A stretch of 13,923 nucleotides of DNA from DASTBU01 sp035711845 (GCA_035711845.1 DASTBU010000021.1:1-13923), one strand, 5' to 3'. Positions 7,142 to 13,529 are shown, numbered from the stretch's first letter. Translations and numbers: made by a program. Notes: generated by a model not told the origin, from the letters alone.

Positions 7142-7696
7142 ATGAAGAAAAGCCTGTTGGTCTCCGTGATCCTGCTGGTATGGGGGGCCAGCTCGACTGC
7201 CCAGGAGCCGGCGTCCCCGGCTAATCCGCTGTCTGCCGGCGCGAAGCGCACCTACGGCATCATCAAGGGCTACATCGTCAAGGCAGCCGCGAAGATGCCC
7301 GAGGAGCACTATGCATTCAAGCCGACGCCCGACGTTCGCAGCTTCGGCCAGTTGCTCGGCCACATCGCGGATACCAACTTCGTGGTCTGCGCCGCGGTCG
7401 CGGGCGAGCAGCCGCCCATGGGCGGGTTCGAGCCGGCCACGAGCCTCGAGCAGACGAAGAAGACGAAGGCGGACCTGTCGCAGGTCCTCGCGGATTCCTT
7501 CGCGTATTGCGACAAGATGCACGCCGGCATGACGGATGCGGCCGGCGCCGCGCTCACGAAATCGTTCCTCGGCGAGATGGCCAGGCTCTCGTACCTCGAG
7601 TTCAACACGCACCACGATTTCGAGCACTACGGCAACATCGTGACCTACATGCGTCTCAAGGGCCTGGTACCTCCGTCGTCGGAACGAACCCGGTGA
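7142..7696 (+). CDS. secreted DinB-like (four-helix metalloprotein) family protein
   Basis: The protein has 184 aa from the ATG at 7142, with AAGGAG 8 nt upstream; an in-frame upstream start at 7106 would disrupt the signal peptide. MKKSLLVSVILLVW with the STA/QEP junction predicts a cleaved signal peptide of about 20 residues. The mature part fits the DinB/YfiT four-helix fold: HYAFKPTPDVRSFGQLLGHIAD in the first half supplies His74, and THHDFEHYGNI in the last helix supplies His158 and His162, a plausible metal-binding triad. Most DinB proteins are cytoplasmic and some are thiol-dependent transferases; an exported member is common in Acidobacteriota-like genomes, but its reaction is unknown. 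It lies 160 bp after the glycosidase gene and is convergent with the FHA regulator gene, 46 bp away. No terminator hairpin is evident in the gap. Confidence 0.82.
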   Translation: MKKSLLVSVILLVWGASSTAQEPASPANPLSAGAKRTYGIIKGYIVKAAAKMPEEHYAFKPTPDVRSFGQLLGHIADTNFVVCAAVAGEQPPMGGFEPATSLEQTKKTKADLSQVLADSFAYCDKMHAGMTDAAGAALTKSFLGEMARLSYLEFNTHHDFEHYGNIVTYMRLKGLVPPSSERTR

Positions 7697-7742
7697 GCCG
7701 TCGAATGCTGGGTTCGAGCGGGCGCGTCAGGCGAATCCCTTA

Positions 7743-8405
7743 CTACTGCGCGATTTCGGTCGACTCCATCGCGCGGCGGATGCGGAACGTGACGACAGCC
7801 GGTCCCAACCGGATTTCGTCTCCATCCCGCAGCGATATCGGTTCCTCGACGCGCTCACCACGCACCCACGTCCCGTTCGTGCTCCCGAGATCCTCGAGCG
7901 TCGCGTCGTCGCCGGCCACGACGATGCGGGCATGCAGCCGCGAAACGCCCGGCCGATCGAACCAGACGCGCGCCTCGGGATCGCGCCCGAGGATGTTCTC
8001 CCCCTCGACCAGTCTGATCTGACTATCGGCGATTATCCAAAACGTCGCATCGCTCGTTCGTGGGGGTCGGTCCGGCTCGGTCGGTTCATCGGCGTCTGCC
8101 GTAAACGCATAGCCGAACCCGTGAAGCGTTCGCACGAAACCGCCCTGGCGCGCCTGGTCTCCAAGGGCGTGCCGGATCTCCGTGATCAGGCCATGGATGT
8201 TCGATTCGGTGACGAACGTATCGGGCCAGAGGCGTTCCTGGAGGTCCGCTTTCGACAGCGCGCGCGGCCGGTTCCTGACCAGGAGCAGGAGCATCTCGAA
8301 GGCCTTCGGCGACAGGTGGATTTCCTGTCCCGCTTTGATGAGCTGCCGCGTATCGCCGTCGAGCGTGAAGTCTCCGAACCGAATGATGTTGCGGGGGGCT
8401 CTCAT
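7743..8405 (-). CDS. winged-helix DNA-binding protein with C-terminal FHA domain
   Basis: This 220-aa regulator has two domains. Residues 8-102 are an OmpR/PhoB-type winged helix: IRFGDFTLD start, LSPKAFEMLLLLVRNRP, LWPDTFVTESNIHGLITEIRHALGD recognition region and VRTLHGFGYAF wing. Residues 120-210 are a Forkhead-associated domain with the pThr-binding residues in place: G140-R141, S155 and H158 in SRLHAR, and N177 in GSTNGTWV. FHA domains bind phosphothreonine, so DNA binding or partner choice is probably controlled by a Ser/Thr kinase; the kinase at 1880 is a candidate. Mycobacterial EmbR also joins a winged helix to an FHA domain but has a BTAD between them; that is missing here. There is no membrane helix or receiver domain. 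The gene starts 24 nt after the AlkZ-related gene on the same strand, without a clear ribosome-binding site. Confidence 0.9.
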   Translation of the reverse strand: MRAPRNIIRFGDFTLDGDTRQLIKAGQEIHLSPKAFEMLLLLVRNRPRALSKADLQERLWPDTFVTESNIHGLITEIRHALGDQARQGGFVRTLHGFGYAFTADADEPTEPDRPPRTSDATFWIIADSQIRLVEGENILGRDPEARVWFDRPGVSRLHARIVVAGDDATLEDLGSTNGTWVRGERVEEPISLRDGDEIRLGPAVVTFRIRRAMESTEIAQ

Positions 8406-8428
8406 GTCGAGTGTCGCTGCCGCGCGTA

Positions 8429-8437
8429 ACTATAACA
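8429..8437 (-). promoter_or_regulatory. extended -10 element before the FHA regulator gene
   Basis: The minus strand reads TGTTATAGT (8437-8429), a TG-N extended -10 with a TATAGT hexamer. It overlaps the stop codon (TAG, 8432-8430) of the AlkZ-related gene and would start transcription near 8422, about 16 nt before the ATG. The regulator could therefore be expressed on its own as well as with the upstream gene. Confidence 0.35.
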
Positions 8438-9284
8438 GGCGAAAACCCGGGGATCGATCGCGCGCCTCCTGCGCGGCGGCCAGCCGATAGACACCCCGCG
8501 CGGGCATCGTCGCATAGCCTTCAGCCACCAGCGCCCGATTGCCTCGACCGGCATCCGGACGCGGCAGGCCCGTTACGCGGGCCATTTCTCCGGGGAACGT
8601 CATCCCGGCGCCGGCCAGGAAACAGCGGGCGATCTCTCTCAGGGCGATCTCTTTGCCCACGCGCCGGGTCAGCGCGTCCGGGAAGCGCCCGACACCCAGC
8701 GTCCAGATGTAGGTGAACGTCGGCTGGTAGCAGACCTCGCTGGGTACGACGATCATGGCCCCCTGGAGTTCATCCATCGCCCGGGTGAACGCCGGGCGGT
8801 CCTTTATGCCGGCCTCATGCCGCAGGTCGGCCGTGCTCATCTCCCACTCGCTGCGCAGCACGCGCAGGATCGCGCGCGCGTCCCGGCTCAGGCGCCGATT
8901 CTCCTCCGATCGGCGGATGCCACTGATCGCATGAAAATGAGGGATCATTCGCGGCGCGAGGAACATGGCCTTGCCGCGGGCGAGCTTGGCATAGTAGACG
9001 TGACCGCGTCTCACGATCTCGTCCTTCAACGCCCAGGTGAGAGAGGTCTCGGGGTCCTTCTGGACGTTGCGTGGCATCACGGCGTCGCGGCGTCCGCAGA
9101 CCGCCACGTAGAGCGACGGTCCCGGCCGCCGTGAATCGGTGAGGCAGGCGGCAAAACCGACCTGCTCGATGAAGCGTTCGGCCTCGTGGGCGGTCTCGAC
9201 CTGCCGCATGCCCTCGCGGCGCCAGCGCTCGTCGCGGTACTCTTCAATGTCCTCGGGAACACGTAGCCTGCGTCTCATGGCCAT
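8430..9284 (-). CDS. AlkZ/YcaQ-related winged-helix protein (HTH_42-like)
   Basis: The product has 284 aa from the ATG at 9284; an equally possible ATG lies at 9278, and neither has a ribosome-binding site. The in-frame extension to 9407 looks non-coding. The sequence follows the AlkZ-related layout: an N-terminal FIEQVGFA segment, then SLYVAVCGRR, SLTWALKDEIVRRGHVYYAKLARGKAMFLAPRMIPHFHAI, a winged-helix part (LSRDARAILRVLRSEWEMSTADLRHEAG), an FTRAMDELQ helix and a final ALREIARCFLAGAGMTFPGEMARVTGL domain. True AlkZ/YcaQ glycosylases unhook DNA interstrand crosslinks; this shorter relative lacks a QxQ-type catalytic motif that I can identify, so glycosylase activity is only a hypothesis. It is followed 24 nt later by the FHA regulator gene and is divergent from the methyltransferase gene. 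No signal peptide is present. Confidence 0.65.
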   Translation of the reverse strand: MAMRRRLRVPEDIEEYRDERWRREGMRQVETAHEAERFIEQVGFAACLTDSRRPGPSLYVAVCGRRDAVMPRNVQKDPETSLTWALKDEIVRRGHVYYAKLARGKAMFLAPRMIPHFHAISGIRRSEENRRLSRDARAILRVLRSEWEMSTADLRHEAGIKDRPAFTRAMDELQGAMIVVPSEVCYQPTFTYIWTLGVGRFPDALTRRVGKEIALREIARCFLAGAGMTFPGEMARVTGLPRPDAGRGNRALVAEGYATMPARGVYRLAAAQEARDRSPGFRLL

Positions 9285-9289
9285 CGACA

Positions 9290-9295
9290 ATGTTA
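9290..9295 (-). promoter_or_regulatory. -10-like TAACAT just before the AlkZ-related start codon
   Basis: On the minus strand TAACAT (9295-9290) lies 5 nt before ATG 9284 and 11 nt before ATG 9278, with no ribosome-binding site between. This would give a leaderless or nearly leaderless transcript, and in that case ATG 9278 would be the better start. No good -35 is seen. Confidence 0.3.
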
Positions 9296-9378
9296 GCGGG
9301 TCGCGGGTATCGTTGGCAGCTTCGTGCGTAATACCAGGGCCGGACGTGAAACAGGTAGCGCAGACGGGTTCTGCAACG

Positions 9379-10107
9379 ATGACACCACTGCTGTATTCGG
9401 ACCTCACTTCCTGGTACCGGTTGATCGATCCGGTTCCAGACCATCTGGAAGAAGCCGACGCGTATCAGGCAGTGCTCGACGACGCCGTGCCGGGCCGAGC
9501 CGAGACGCTGCTGGAGCTCGGCGCGGGCGCGGGACACAACGCGTTCCACCTGAAGCGCCGCTTTCGGTGTACGCTCACGGACTTGTCCGAGCCGATGCTG
9601 TCGCTCAGCCGGGAACTGAATCCCGATTGCGAGCACCTGAGGGGCGACATGCGCACGCTCCGGCTGAATCGAACGTTCGACGCCGTGCTCCTCCACGACG
9701 CCGTGGTCTACATGACAACCGAAGCGGACCTCCTCGCGGCGGCCAGGACGGCGTTCGTTCATACGCGCCCTGGGGGTGCGGCGATCTTCGCATCCGACTA
9801 CCTGCGCGAGACATTCCGCGAGGCAACAGAGGTAATCGAAGGAGAGGAGGGAACGCGGGCCTTGCGATGTCTCGCCTGGACCTGGGATCCGGATCCGAAC
9901 GACTCGACGTACCAGGTCGATTACGCGTTCCTGCTGCGGGAGGGAAGCACGGTGACCGCCGTTCACGATCGGCACGTCGAAGGGCTCTTCTCGAAGGCCA
10001 CCTGGCTCCGCGTCCTGACGGCTTCGGGTTTCGAGGCGCAGACGGTCACCCGCCCCATCGGCAATGGAGAACAGGACCAGATCTTCCTGTGCCGTCGCCG
10101 GGGTTAG
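9379..10107 (+). CDS. class I SAM-dependent methyltransferase
   Basis: The protein has 242 aa. The ATG at 9379 is chosen because homology-like sequence begins there (LLYSDLTSWYRLIDP) and the upstream in-frame part is Arg/Ser-rich antisense of the neighbouring gene; no strong ribosome-binding site is visible. Motif I is LLELGAGAGH (residues 44-53), followed by the acidic residue at the end of beta 2 (Asp68 in TLTDLSEPML), a GDMRTL segment, FDAVLLHDAVVYM at beta 4 and a PGGAAIFA motif. The C-terminal half, with YQVDYAFLLREG and a final WLRVLTASGFEA, is the usual small-molecule methyltransferase layout. The substrate cannot be told. It is divergent from the AlkZ-related gene across a 94-bp gap. 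It is soluble and cytosolic. A heptamer repeat follows its stop codon. Confidence 0.88.
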   Translation: MTPLLYSDLTSWYRLIDPVPDHLEEADAYQAVLDDAVPGRAETLLELGAGAGHNAFHLKRRFRCTLTDLSEPMLSLSRELNPDCEHLRGDMRTLRLNRTFDAVLLHDAVVYMTTEADLLAAARTAFVHTRPGGAAIFASDYLRETFREATEVIEGEEGTRALRCLAWTWDPDPNDSTYQVDYAFLLREGSTVTAVHDRHVEGLFSKATWLRVLTASGFEAQTVTRPIGNGEQDQIFLCRRRG

Positions 10108-10111
10108 CGAT

Positions 10112-10146
10112 ACGAACCACGGACTACGGACTACGGATCACTCCCA
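10112..10146. repeat. short heptameric tandem repeat (ACGGACT-type)
   Basis: Just after the methyltransferase stop, five 7-bp units run in register: ACGAACC, ACGGACT, ACGGACT, ACGGATC and ACTCCCA. The two central units are identical and the outer ones degenerate. The period is the same as in the arrays near 12.8 and 13.5 kb, but the unit sequence differs. Confidence 0.6.
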
Positions 10147-10250
10147 TGTCGAGAAAATGCGGTCTGGTCCGACTATCCTGCACAGGCCGCTTGACGCCGC
10201 GGGCACAGTGAACGCGGGCAGAACGCCAGGCGGATATCGAGAGGAAAAAG

Positions 10251-10649
10251 ATGAAATACATGCTGATGATGAACGCCCCGCGGGGACAAGACGACTGGCA
10301 GGTGACGAGCTGGCCGCCGGAAGACTTCAAGGCGCACATCGAGTTCATGAAGCGCCTCCACGAAGAGCTCAGCGACGCCGGTGAGCTCGTGGGTGCCGAG
10401 GGACTCGCCGGGCCTGCGCAGGCCAGGGTGGTTCGGGCTGGAAAGAACGGGGCGCCGGAGGTCACCGACGGCCCGTTTGCGGAGTCGAAGGAGTTCCTCG
10501 CGGGCTACTGGATCGTGGACGTGGACACTCCGCAGCGCGCGTACGAGATCGCGGCCCAGGCGTCGGCCGCACCGGGACCCGGCGGCCAGCCGCTGAACAT
10601 GCCCATCGAGGTCCGCGAGGTCATGAGCGCTCCGCCCGTGGACATGTGA
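10251..10649 (+). CDS. YciI/DGPF-domain protein
   Basis: This 132-aa cytosolic protein belongs to the YciI-like (DGPF) family, with the typical start MKYMLMMNAP and the diagnostic VTDGPFAESKEFLAGYWIVDV segment, DGPF at residues 73-76. GAGAGG precedes the ATG by about 6-7 nt. The family forms small ferredoxin-like dimers; a biochemical reaction is not established for most members. Genes of this family are habitually found next to ECF42-type sigma factors, and here the sigma-factor gene follows after 87 bp on the same strand, so the pair probably forms one regulatory unit. The DGPF protein is often the sigma factor's target gene, though which regulates which cannot be seen from sequence. The C-terminal PGPGGQPLNMPIEVREV matches the family's usual ending, so the gene looks complete. 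Confidence 0.92.
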   Translation: MKYMLMMNAPRGQDDWQVTSWPPEDFKAHIEFMKRLHEELSDAGELVGAEGLAGPAQARVVRAGKNGAPEVTDGPFAESKEFLAGYWIVDVDTPQRAYEIAAQASAAPGPGGQPLNMPIEVREVMSAPPVDM

Positions 10650-10723
10650 CGGGCGTGCCTCGGCACCTTGGCCTGGCTCGTGCCGCCGTCGAACTGGACA
10701 CGTCACCTCAGTGAAGCGCGGGG

Positions 10724-10729
10724 TAGAAT
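10724..10729 (+). promoter_or_regulatory. -10-like TAGAAT 7 nt before the sigma-factor start codon
   Basis: TAGAAT at 10724-10729 is followed by only 7 nt before GTG 10737. If used, transcription would begin at or within a base or two of the start codon, giving a leaderless mRNA. No ribosome-binding site competes. No convincing -35 hexamer is present, so this may be an alternative-sigma site or a chance match. Confidence 0.35.
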
Positions 10730-10736
10730 TCCGCCC

Positions 10737-12011
10737 GTGAAGGCGACGCTGGATCTCTCCCAGGAGAAACTCCTGCGCGAGCTGACGCCGCAGGTGCTCG
10801 GCGCCATCGTGCGGCGATACAGGGACTTCGCGGCGGCGGAGGACGCCGTCCAGGAGGCGCTGCTCGCCGCGGCGCTGCAGTGGCCCAGGGAGGGGATGCC
10901 CGACAATCCTCGTGGCTGGCTGATTCATGTCGCGGCCAGGCGCATGACGGATCAGCTCCGCGCCGACCTGGCCCGGCGCCGGCGCGAGACGCGAGTCGTC
11001 GCGGAAACTCCGCCCGACGAGCGGGTCGCCGCTGCGCCGGCAAGCACCGAAGGCTTGCCGGAGCAGGACGACACGCTCCTCCTGCTCTTCATGTGCTGCC
11101 ATCCCGCGCTGACCCGCCAGTCCGCGATTGCGTTGACGCTTCGAGGCGTGGGCGGCCTCACGACCGCAGAGATCGCCCACGCCTATCTCGTGCCCGAAGC
11201 GACGATGGCGCAGCGCATCAGCCGGGCGAAACAGCGCATCAAGTCGTCCGGCGTGCCGTTCGGCATGCCGACCGAGCGGGAACGGGCCGAGCGCCTTGCC
11301 GCCGTCCTGCACGTCCTCTATCTGATCTTCAGCGAAGGTTACGCGAGCAGCAGCGGTCCCACCCTGCAGCGCACCGATCTGTCGAACGAGGCGATTCGTC
11401 TGACGCGCGCCGTGCACACGCTCCTGCCCTGCCACGCGGAAGGCGCGGCGGAGGTGGCGGGGCTGCTGGCGCTGATGCTTTTGACGGATGCACGCCGCTC
11501 CGCGCGGACCGGGCCGGGCGGCGAGCTGATCCCGCTCGCCGAACAGGATCGAACCCTGTGGGACGCGCGTGCGATCTCGGAGGGTGGTGCGCTCATCTCC
11601 GACGCGCTCTCCAGAGGCGCCCTCGGACCGTATCAGCTGCAGGCGGCGATCGCGGCGCTCCACGACGAAGCCGAGCGAGCGGAGGACACGGATTGGCCGC
11701 AGATCCGGGCGCTGTACGGCCTGCTCGAGCGCATGTCCTGCAATCCGATGGTGGCCCTCAACCACGCGATCGCCGCGGCGATGGTCGACGGTCCGCTGGC
11801 CGGCCTGGAGCTGTTGAAGAAGCTCGATTCCGACAGCCGTCTGGCCGGCCACTATCGCCTCGACGCCGTTCGGGGCCACCTGTTCGAGATGGCGGGCGAT
11901 CCGCAGTCCGCGATCAGACACTACCAGGCCGCCGCGGGCCGAACCGCCAGCCTTCCCGAACGGAATTACCTGACGACGAAGGCGGCGCGACTCGCGGCGG
12001 ACAAGGAGTGA
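10737..12011 (+). CDS. ECF42-like RNA polymerase sigma factor with TPR-like C-terminal extension
   Basis: The protein has 424 aa from GTG 10737; an in-frame TTG at 10668 has no ribosome-binding site and would add an unlikely leader. Sigma region 2 covers about residues 10-80 (DAVQEALLAAALQWP, NPRGWLIHVAARRMTDQLR). Region 4 is near 128-170 (IALTLRGVGGLTTAEIAHAYLVPEATMAQRISRAKQRIK). Between them is the group's LLLLFMCCHPAL segment, and after region 4 a long helical extension begins LYLIFSEGY (194-202) and continues with CNPMVALNHAIAAAMVDGP and a TPR-like end. This extension, about 240 residues, defines the ECF42 group, where it replaces an anti-sigma factor in controlling activity. The YciI/DGPF gene upstream is the expected partner. 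The input signal is unknown. The gene is convergent with the glycine-zipper protein gene, 79 bp away. Confidence 0.93.
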   Translation: MKATLDLSQEKLLRELTPQVLGAIVRRYRDFAAAEDAVQEALLAAALQWPREGMPDNPRGWLIHVAARRMTDQLRADLARRRRETRVVAETPPDERVAAAPASTEGLPEQDDTLLLLFMCCHPALTRQSAIALTLRGVGGLTTAEIAHAYLVPEATMAQRISRAKQRIKSSGVPFGMPTERERAERLAAVLHVLYLIFSEGYASSSGPTLQRTDLSNEAIRLTRAVHTLLPCHAEGAAEVAGLLALMLLTDARRSARTGPGGELIPLAEQDRTLWDARAISEGGALISDALSRGALGPYQLQAAIAALHDEAERAEDTDWPQIRALYGLLERMSCNPMVALNHAIAAAMVDGPLAGLELLKKLDSDSRLAGHYRLDAVRGHLFEMAGDPQSAIRHYQAAAGRTASLPERNYLTTKAARLAADKE

Positions 12012-12090
12012 AGGAGGCCGCGCGCCGCGACCAGTCGCATCGCCGGCCTGCTGACGAAGCTCTGATTCGTGGGATCGCGACGGTCTGCCC

Positions 12091-12741
12091 TTAACGAATC
12101 TGGACGGCCGAGTCGAGCCGGATACGGATGATCGTCCCCGCAGGCAGTTCGATGTCCTTGCCCTCGGTCGCGGCGATCACGCCGCCGGTTCCAACGACCG
12201 CACCGATGAGCGCGCCTTTCACACCCCCGATGATGCCGCCGACAATCGCACCGACGGCGCCCGCCGCGCCGACGGTTCCAACCTCCTCACGAATGCCTTT
12301 GCTCTCGAAGACTTGTGTCGCCATCGCTCTGAGCGGGTACTCGCGGCCGTTGACCGTCAGCCGATCGAAGGCGAGCGTCAGGCTGCCCTTGCGATCGACC
12401 CTGCCGGCCTCTTCCACGCTTCGCACGATCCCGCGAACCGTGGATCCCGCGGGGACCAGTACCCTCTCGTCCTGCTTCAGATCAACGACAGTCGTGGTTT
12501 CGAAGCGCTGCTCCGCCGTGGCTGTATTGGAGTTCAACGCCGTTTGCAATCGAACATCCATCTCCTGGCCCACCGGGATCCGGCCGCGCTCGGACCCGCT
12601 GACCTGCTCCGGTTCCTGGGAGACCCTGCCCGTCGTGCCAACAGGCGTGTCAGGGCTGGAAGGCTGAGGGTTGTCCATCGTGGCGCAGCCGACACACATG
12701 AGAAAGCCAACAAGCACAGCCGTTCCGTTCATCAACTTCAT
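12091..12741 (-). CDS. glycine-zipper envelope protein, probable lipoprotein
   Basis: The protein has 216 aa from ATG 12741, preceded by GGAGG with 7-nt spacing; GTG 12744 is a closer alternative start. The N-terminus MKLMNGTAVLVGFLMCVGCATM is a signal sequence; Cys19 is the likely lipidated residue, although Cys at the -3 position of the lipobox is unusual and Cys16 is also nearby. A Pro/Ser-rich linker (23-50) leads to a beta-rich domain with PVGQEMDVRLQTALNS and VLVPAGSTVRG, reminiscent of the VirB10/TrbI barrel. A glycine-zipper helix pair at about 155-187 (GAVGAIVGGIIGGVKGALIG) is inserted before the closing strand ELPAGTIIRIRLDSAVQI. Such zippers insert in or oligomerise at membranes. 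No conjugation genes are nearby, so it is probably a stand-alone envelope protein of unknown role. Confidence 0.8.
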   Translation of the reverse strand: MKLMNGTAVLVGFLMCVGCATMDNPQPSSPDTPVGTTGRVSQEPEQVSGSERGRIPVGQEMDVRLQTALNSNTATAEQRFETTTVVDLKQDERVLVPAGSTVRGIVRSVEEAGRVDRKGSLTLAFDRLTVNGREYPLRAMATQVFESKGIREEVGTVGAAGAVGAIVGGIIGGVKGALIGAVVGTGGVIAATEGKDIELPAGTIIRIRLDSAVQIR

Positions 12742-12765
12742 CACTAAACCTCCATCGCCAGTAAC

Positions 12766-12779
12766 GCAAGGGCCATACC
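12766..12779 (-). promoter_or_regulatory. weak -24/-12-like element before the glycine-zipper gene
   Basis: The minus strand reads GGTATGGCCCTTGC (12779-12766), with GG and GC 10 bp apart and an intact TTGC. A start near 12754 would leave the GGAGG ribosome-binding site at the very 5' end of the mRNA. The match may be chance in GC-rich DNA. Confidence 0.18.
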
Positions 12780-12791
12780 GCCAGGCGCACG

Positions 12792-12868
12792 ACTGAACGA
12801 TGAAGGATGAAGGCCGCAGTTCAAGAGCGAAGGTTGAGGTTGGAAGTTTTGCGGCTGAAGTTGGGACG
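12792..12868. repeat. degenerate heptameric array (GAAG type), left of the TerB-like gene
   Basis: From 12792 the sequence can be cut into 7-bp units in one register: ACTGAAC, GATGAAG, GATGAAG, GCCGCAG, TTCAAGA, GCGAAGG, TTGAGGT, TGGAAGT, TTTGCGG, CTGAAGT, TGGGACG. Several match the reverse complement of the units in the array at 13425-13529, so the two arrays are inverted copies of one repeat family flanking the TerB-like gene. This copy is more decayed than the right one. Confidence 0.6.
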
Positions 12869-12974
12869 CGTTTGACACACGGTGCCGGGGAATATCACAG
12901 TAAGTCCGGCATTCCGCCGTCGGTGGACCGGCAGCGGGCGTCCCGAACCTCAGCCTGTGGAACGGAGTTCAGCG

Positions 12975-13412
12975 TTGGCCCGAACGACAAAGCGCGCGGC
13001 GCCCCGGCGCCGCCGCCTCGCGGTGGACGAGGCGCTCCTGGCCGTCCTCATCGCCGCGATGAACGCGAACGAGCACGTCTCGGCCGCCGAGGCCGAGCGG
13101 GCGCACAACATCATCTGGTCGATGCGGCGGTTCCGCCGCAGGTCGGGCGAGACGGTCGGCCGGCTGATTCAGGACGCCCGGGCGCTCATCGAGGCAGAGG
13201 GGGAGCAGGCCGTGGTGGCGAGGGCGGCGCGCACGATTCCAGCCGGCCTTCGCGCGCCGGCTCTCGCGGTCGCGGCGGACCTCGTCCTCGAGGATGGCAC
13301 GATGGACCGCGCCGAGCGGACGTTCCTCGCCTATCTTACCCGGGAGCTCGACGTGGACCCGCAAGTCTCGAACGAGATCATACGGGTCATGAAGATGAAG
13401 AATGGCGCCTGA
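12975..13412 (+). CDS. TerB-like (tellurite-resistance TerB-fold) protein
   Basis: The protein has 145 aa from TTG 12975, chosen because GGAG (12964-12967) sits 7 nt upstream; the frame remains open to 12882 but without a ribosome-binding site. The N-terminus is very basic (ARTTKRAAPRRRR). The body is all-helical and fits the TerB fold: LLAVLIAAMNANEHVSAAEAERAHNIIW in the first half and AVAADLVLEDGTMDRAERTFLAYLTRELDVDP in the second, with an acidic DG motif only in the second half; the first half has NANE where TerB usually has an Asp-Gly pair. TerB-fold proteins bind divalent metal and occur in stress-related signalling; no other ter genes are present, so tellurite resistance should not be assumed. 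It lies between two inverted heptamer arrays and is convergent with the universal stress protein gene. Confidence 0.72.
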   Translation: MARTTKRAAPRRRRLAVDEALLAVLIAAMNANEHVSAAEAERAHNIIWSMRRFRRRSGETVGRLIQDARALIEAEGEQAVVARAARTIPAGLRAPALAVAADLVLEDGTMDRAERTFLAYLTRELDVDPQVSNEIIRVMKMKNGA

Positions 13413-13424
13413 AAACTGCCTGAA

Positions 13425-13529
13425 CCTTCCAACTTCCCACTTCAGCCTTCCCACTTCAGCCTTCCAACTTCAACCTTCCAACTTCAACCTTCCAACTTCA
13501 ACCTTCCGCCTTCAGCCTTCCCCCTTCCC
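13425..13529. repeat. 15-unit heptameric tandem array (MCTTCMN type)
   Basis: Fifteen consecutive 7-bp units run from 13425 to 13529 without slippage; all contain the core CTTC at unit positions 2-5. The best-kept part alternates CCTTCCA and ACTTCAA three times (13460-13501), and the last units are CCTTCCG, CCTTCAG, CCTTCCC, CCTTCCC. The plus strand is almost free of G. The array starts 12 bp after the TerB-like stop codon and runs into the 3' end of the universal stress protein gene, supplying its stop codon. It has no spacers of unique sequence, so it is not a CRISPR. Confidence 0.92.

Noticed and set aside
4678..7251. 857-codon open frame on the minus strand antisense to the glycosidase gene
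   Set aside because: It mirrors the codon structure of the well-supported plus-strand gene, is rich in Arg/Pro/Ala/His without recognisable motifs, and has no ribosome-binding site. Long antisense frames are expected at this GC content.
10173..11921. 582-codon minus-strand frame antisense to the DGPF and sigma-factor genes
   Set aside because: Shadow of two clearly identified plus-strand genes, with no domain signature.
12064..12100. GATTCGT/ACGAATC inverted repeat between the convergent sigma-factor and glycine-zipper genes as a terminator
   Set aside because: Only 7 bp of stem with a 23-nt loop and no T-run; too weak to call.
12128..12667. 179-codon plus-strand frame rich in Pro/Thr/Ser opposite the glycine-zipper gene
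   Set aside because: Its composition is the antisense image of the glycine zipper; no ribosome-binding site or known motif.
12975..13412. Tellurite-resistance operon
   Set aside because: Only a TerB-like fold is present; no terA, terC, terD or terZ-like neighbour is visible.
13425..13529. Possible CRISPR array
   Set aside because: Units are 7 bp with no unique spacers and no cas genes in the window.
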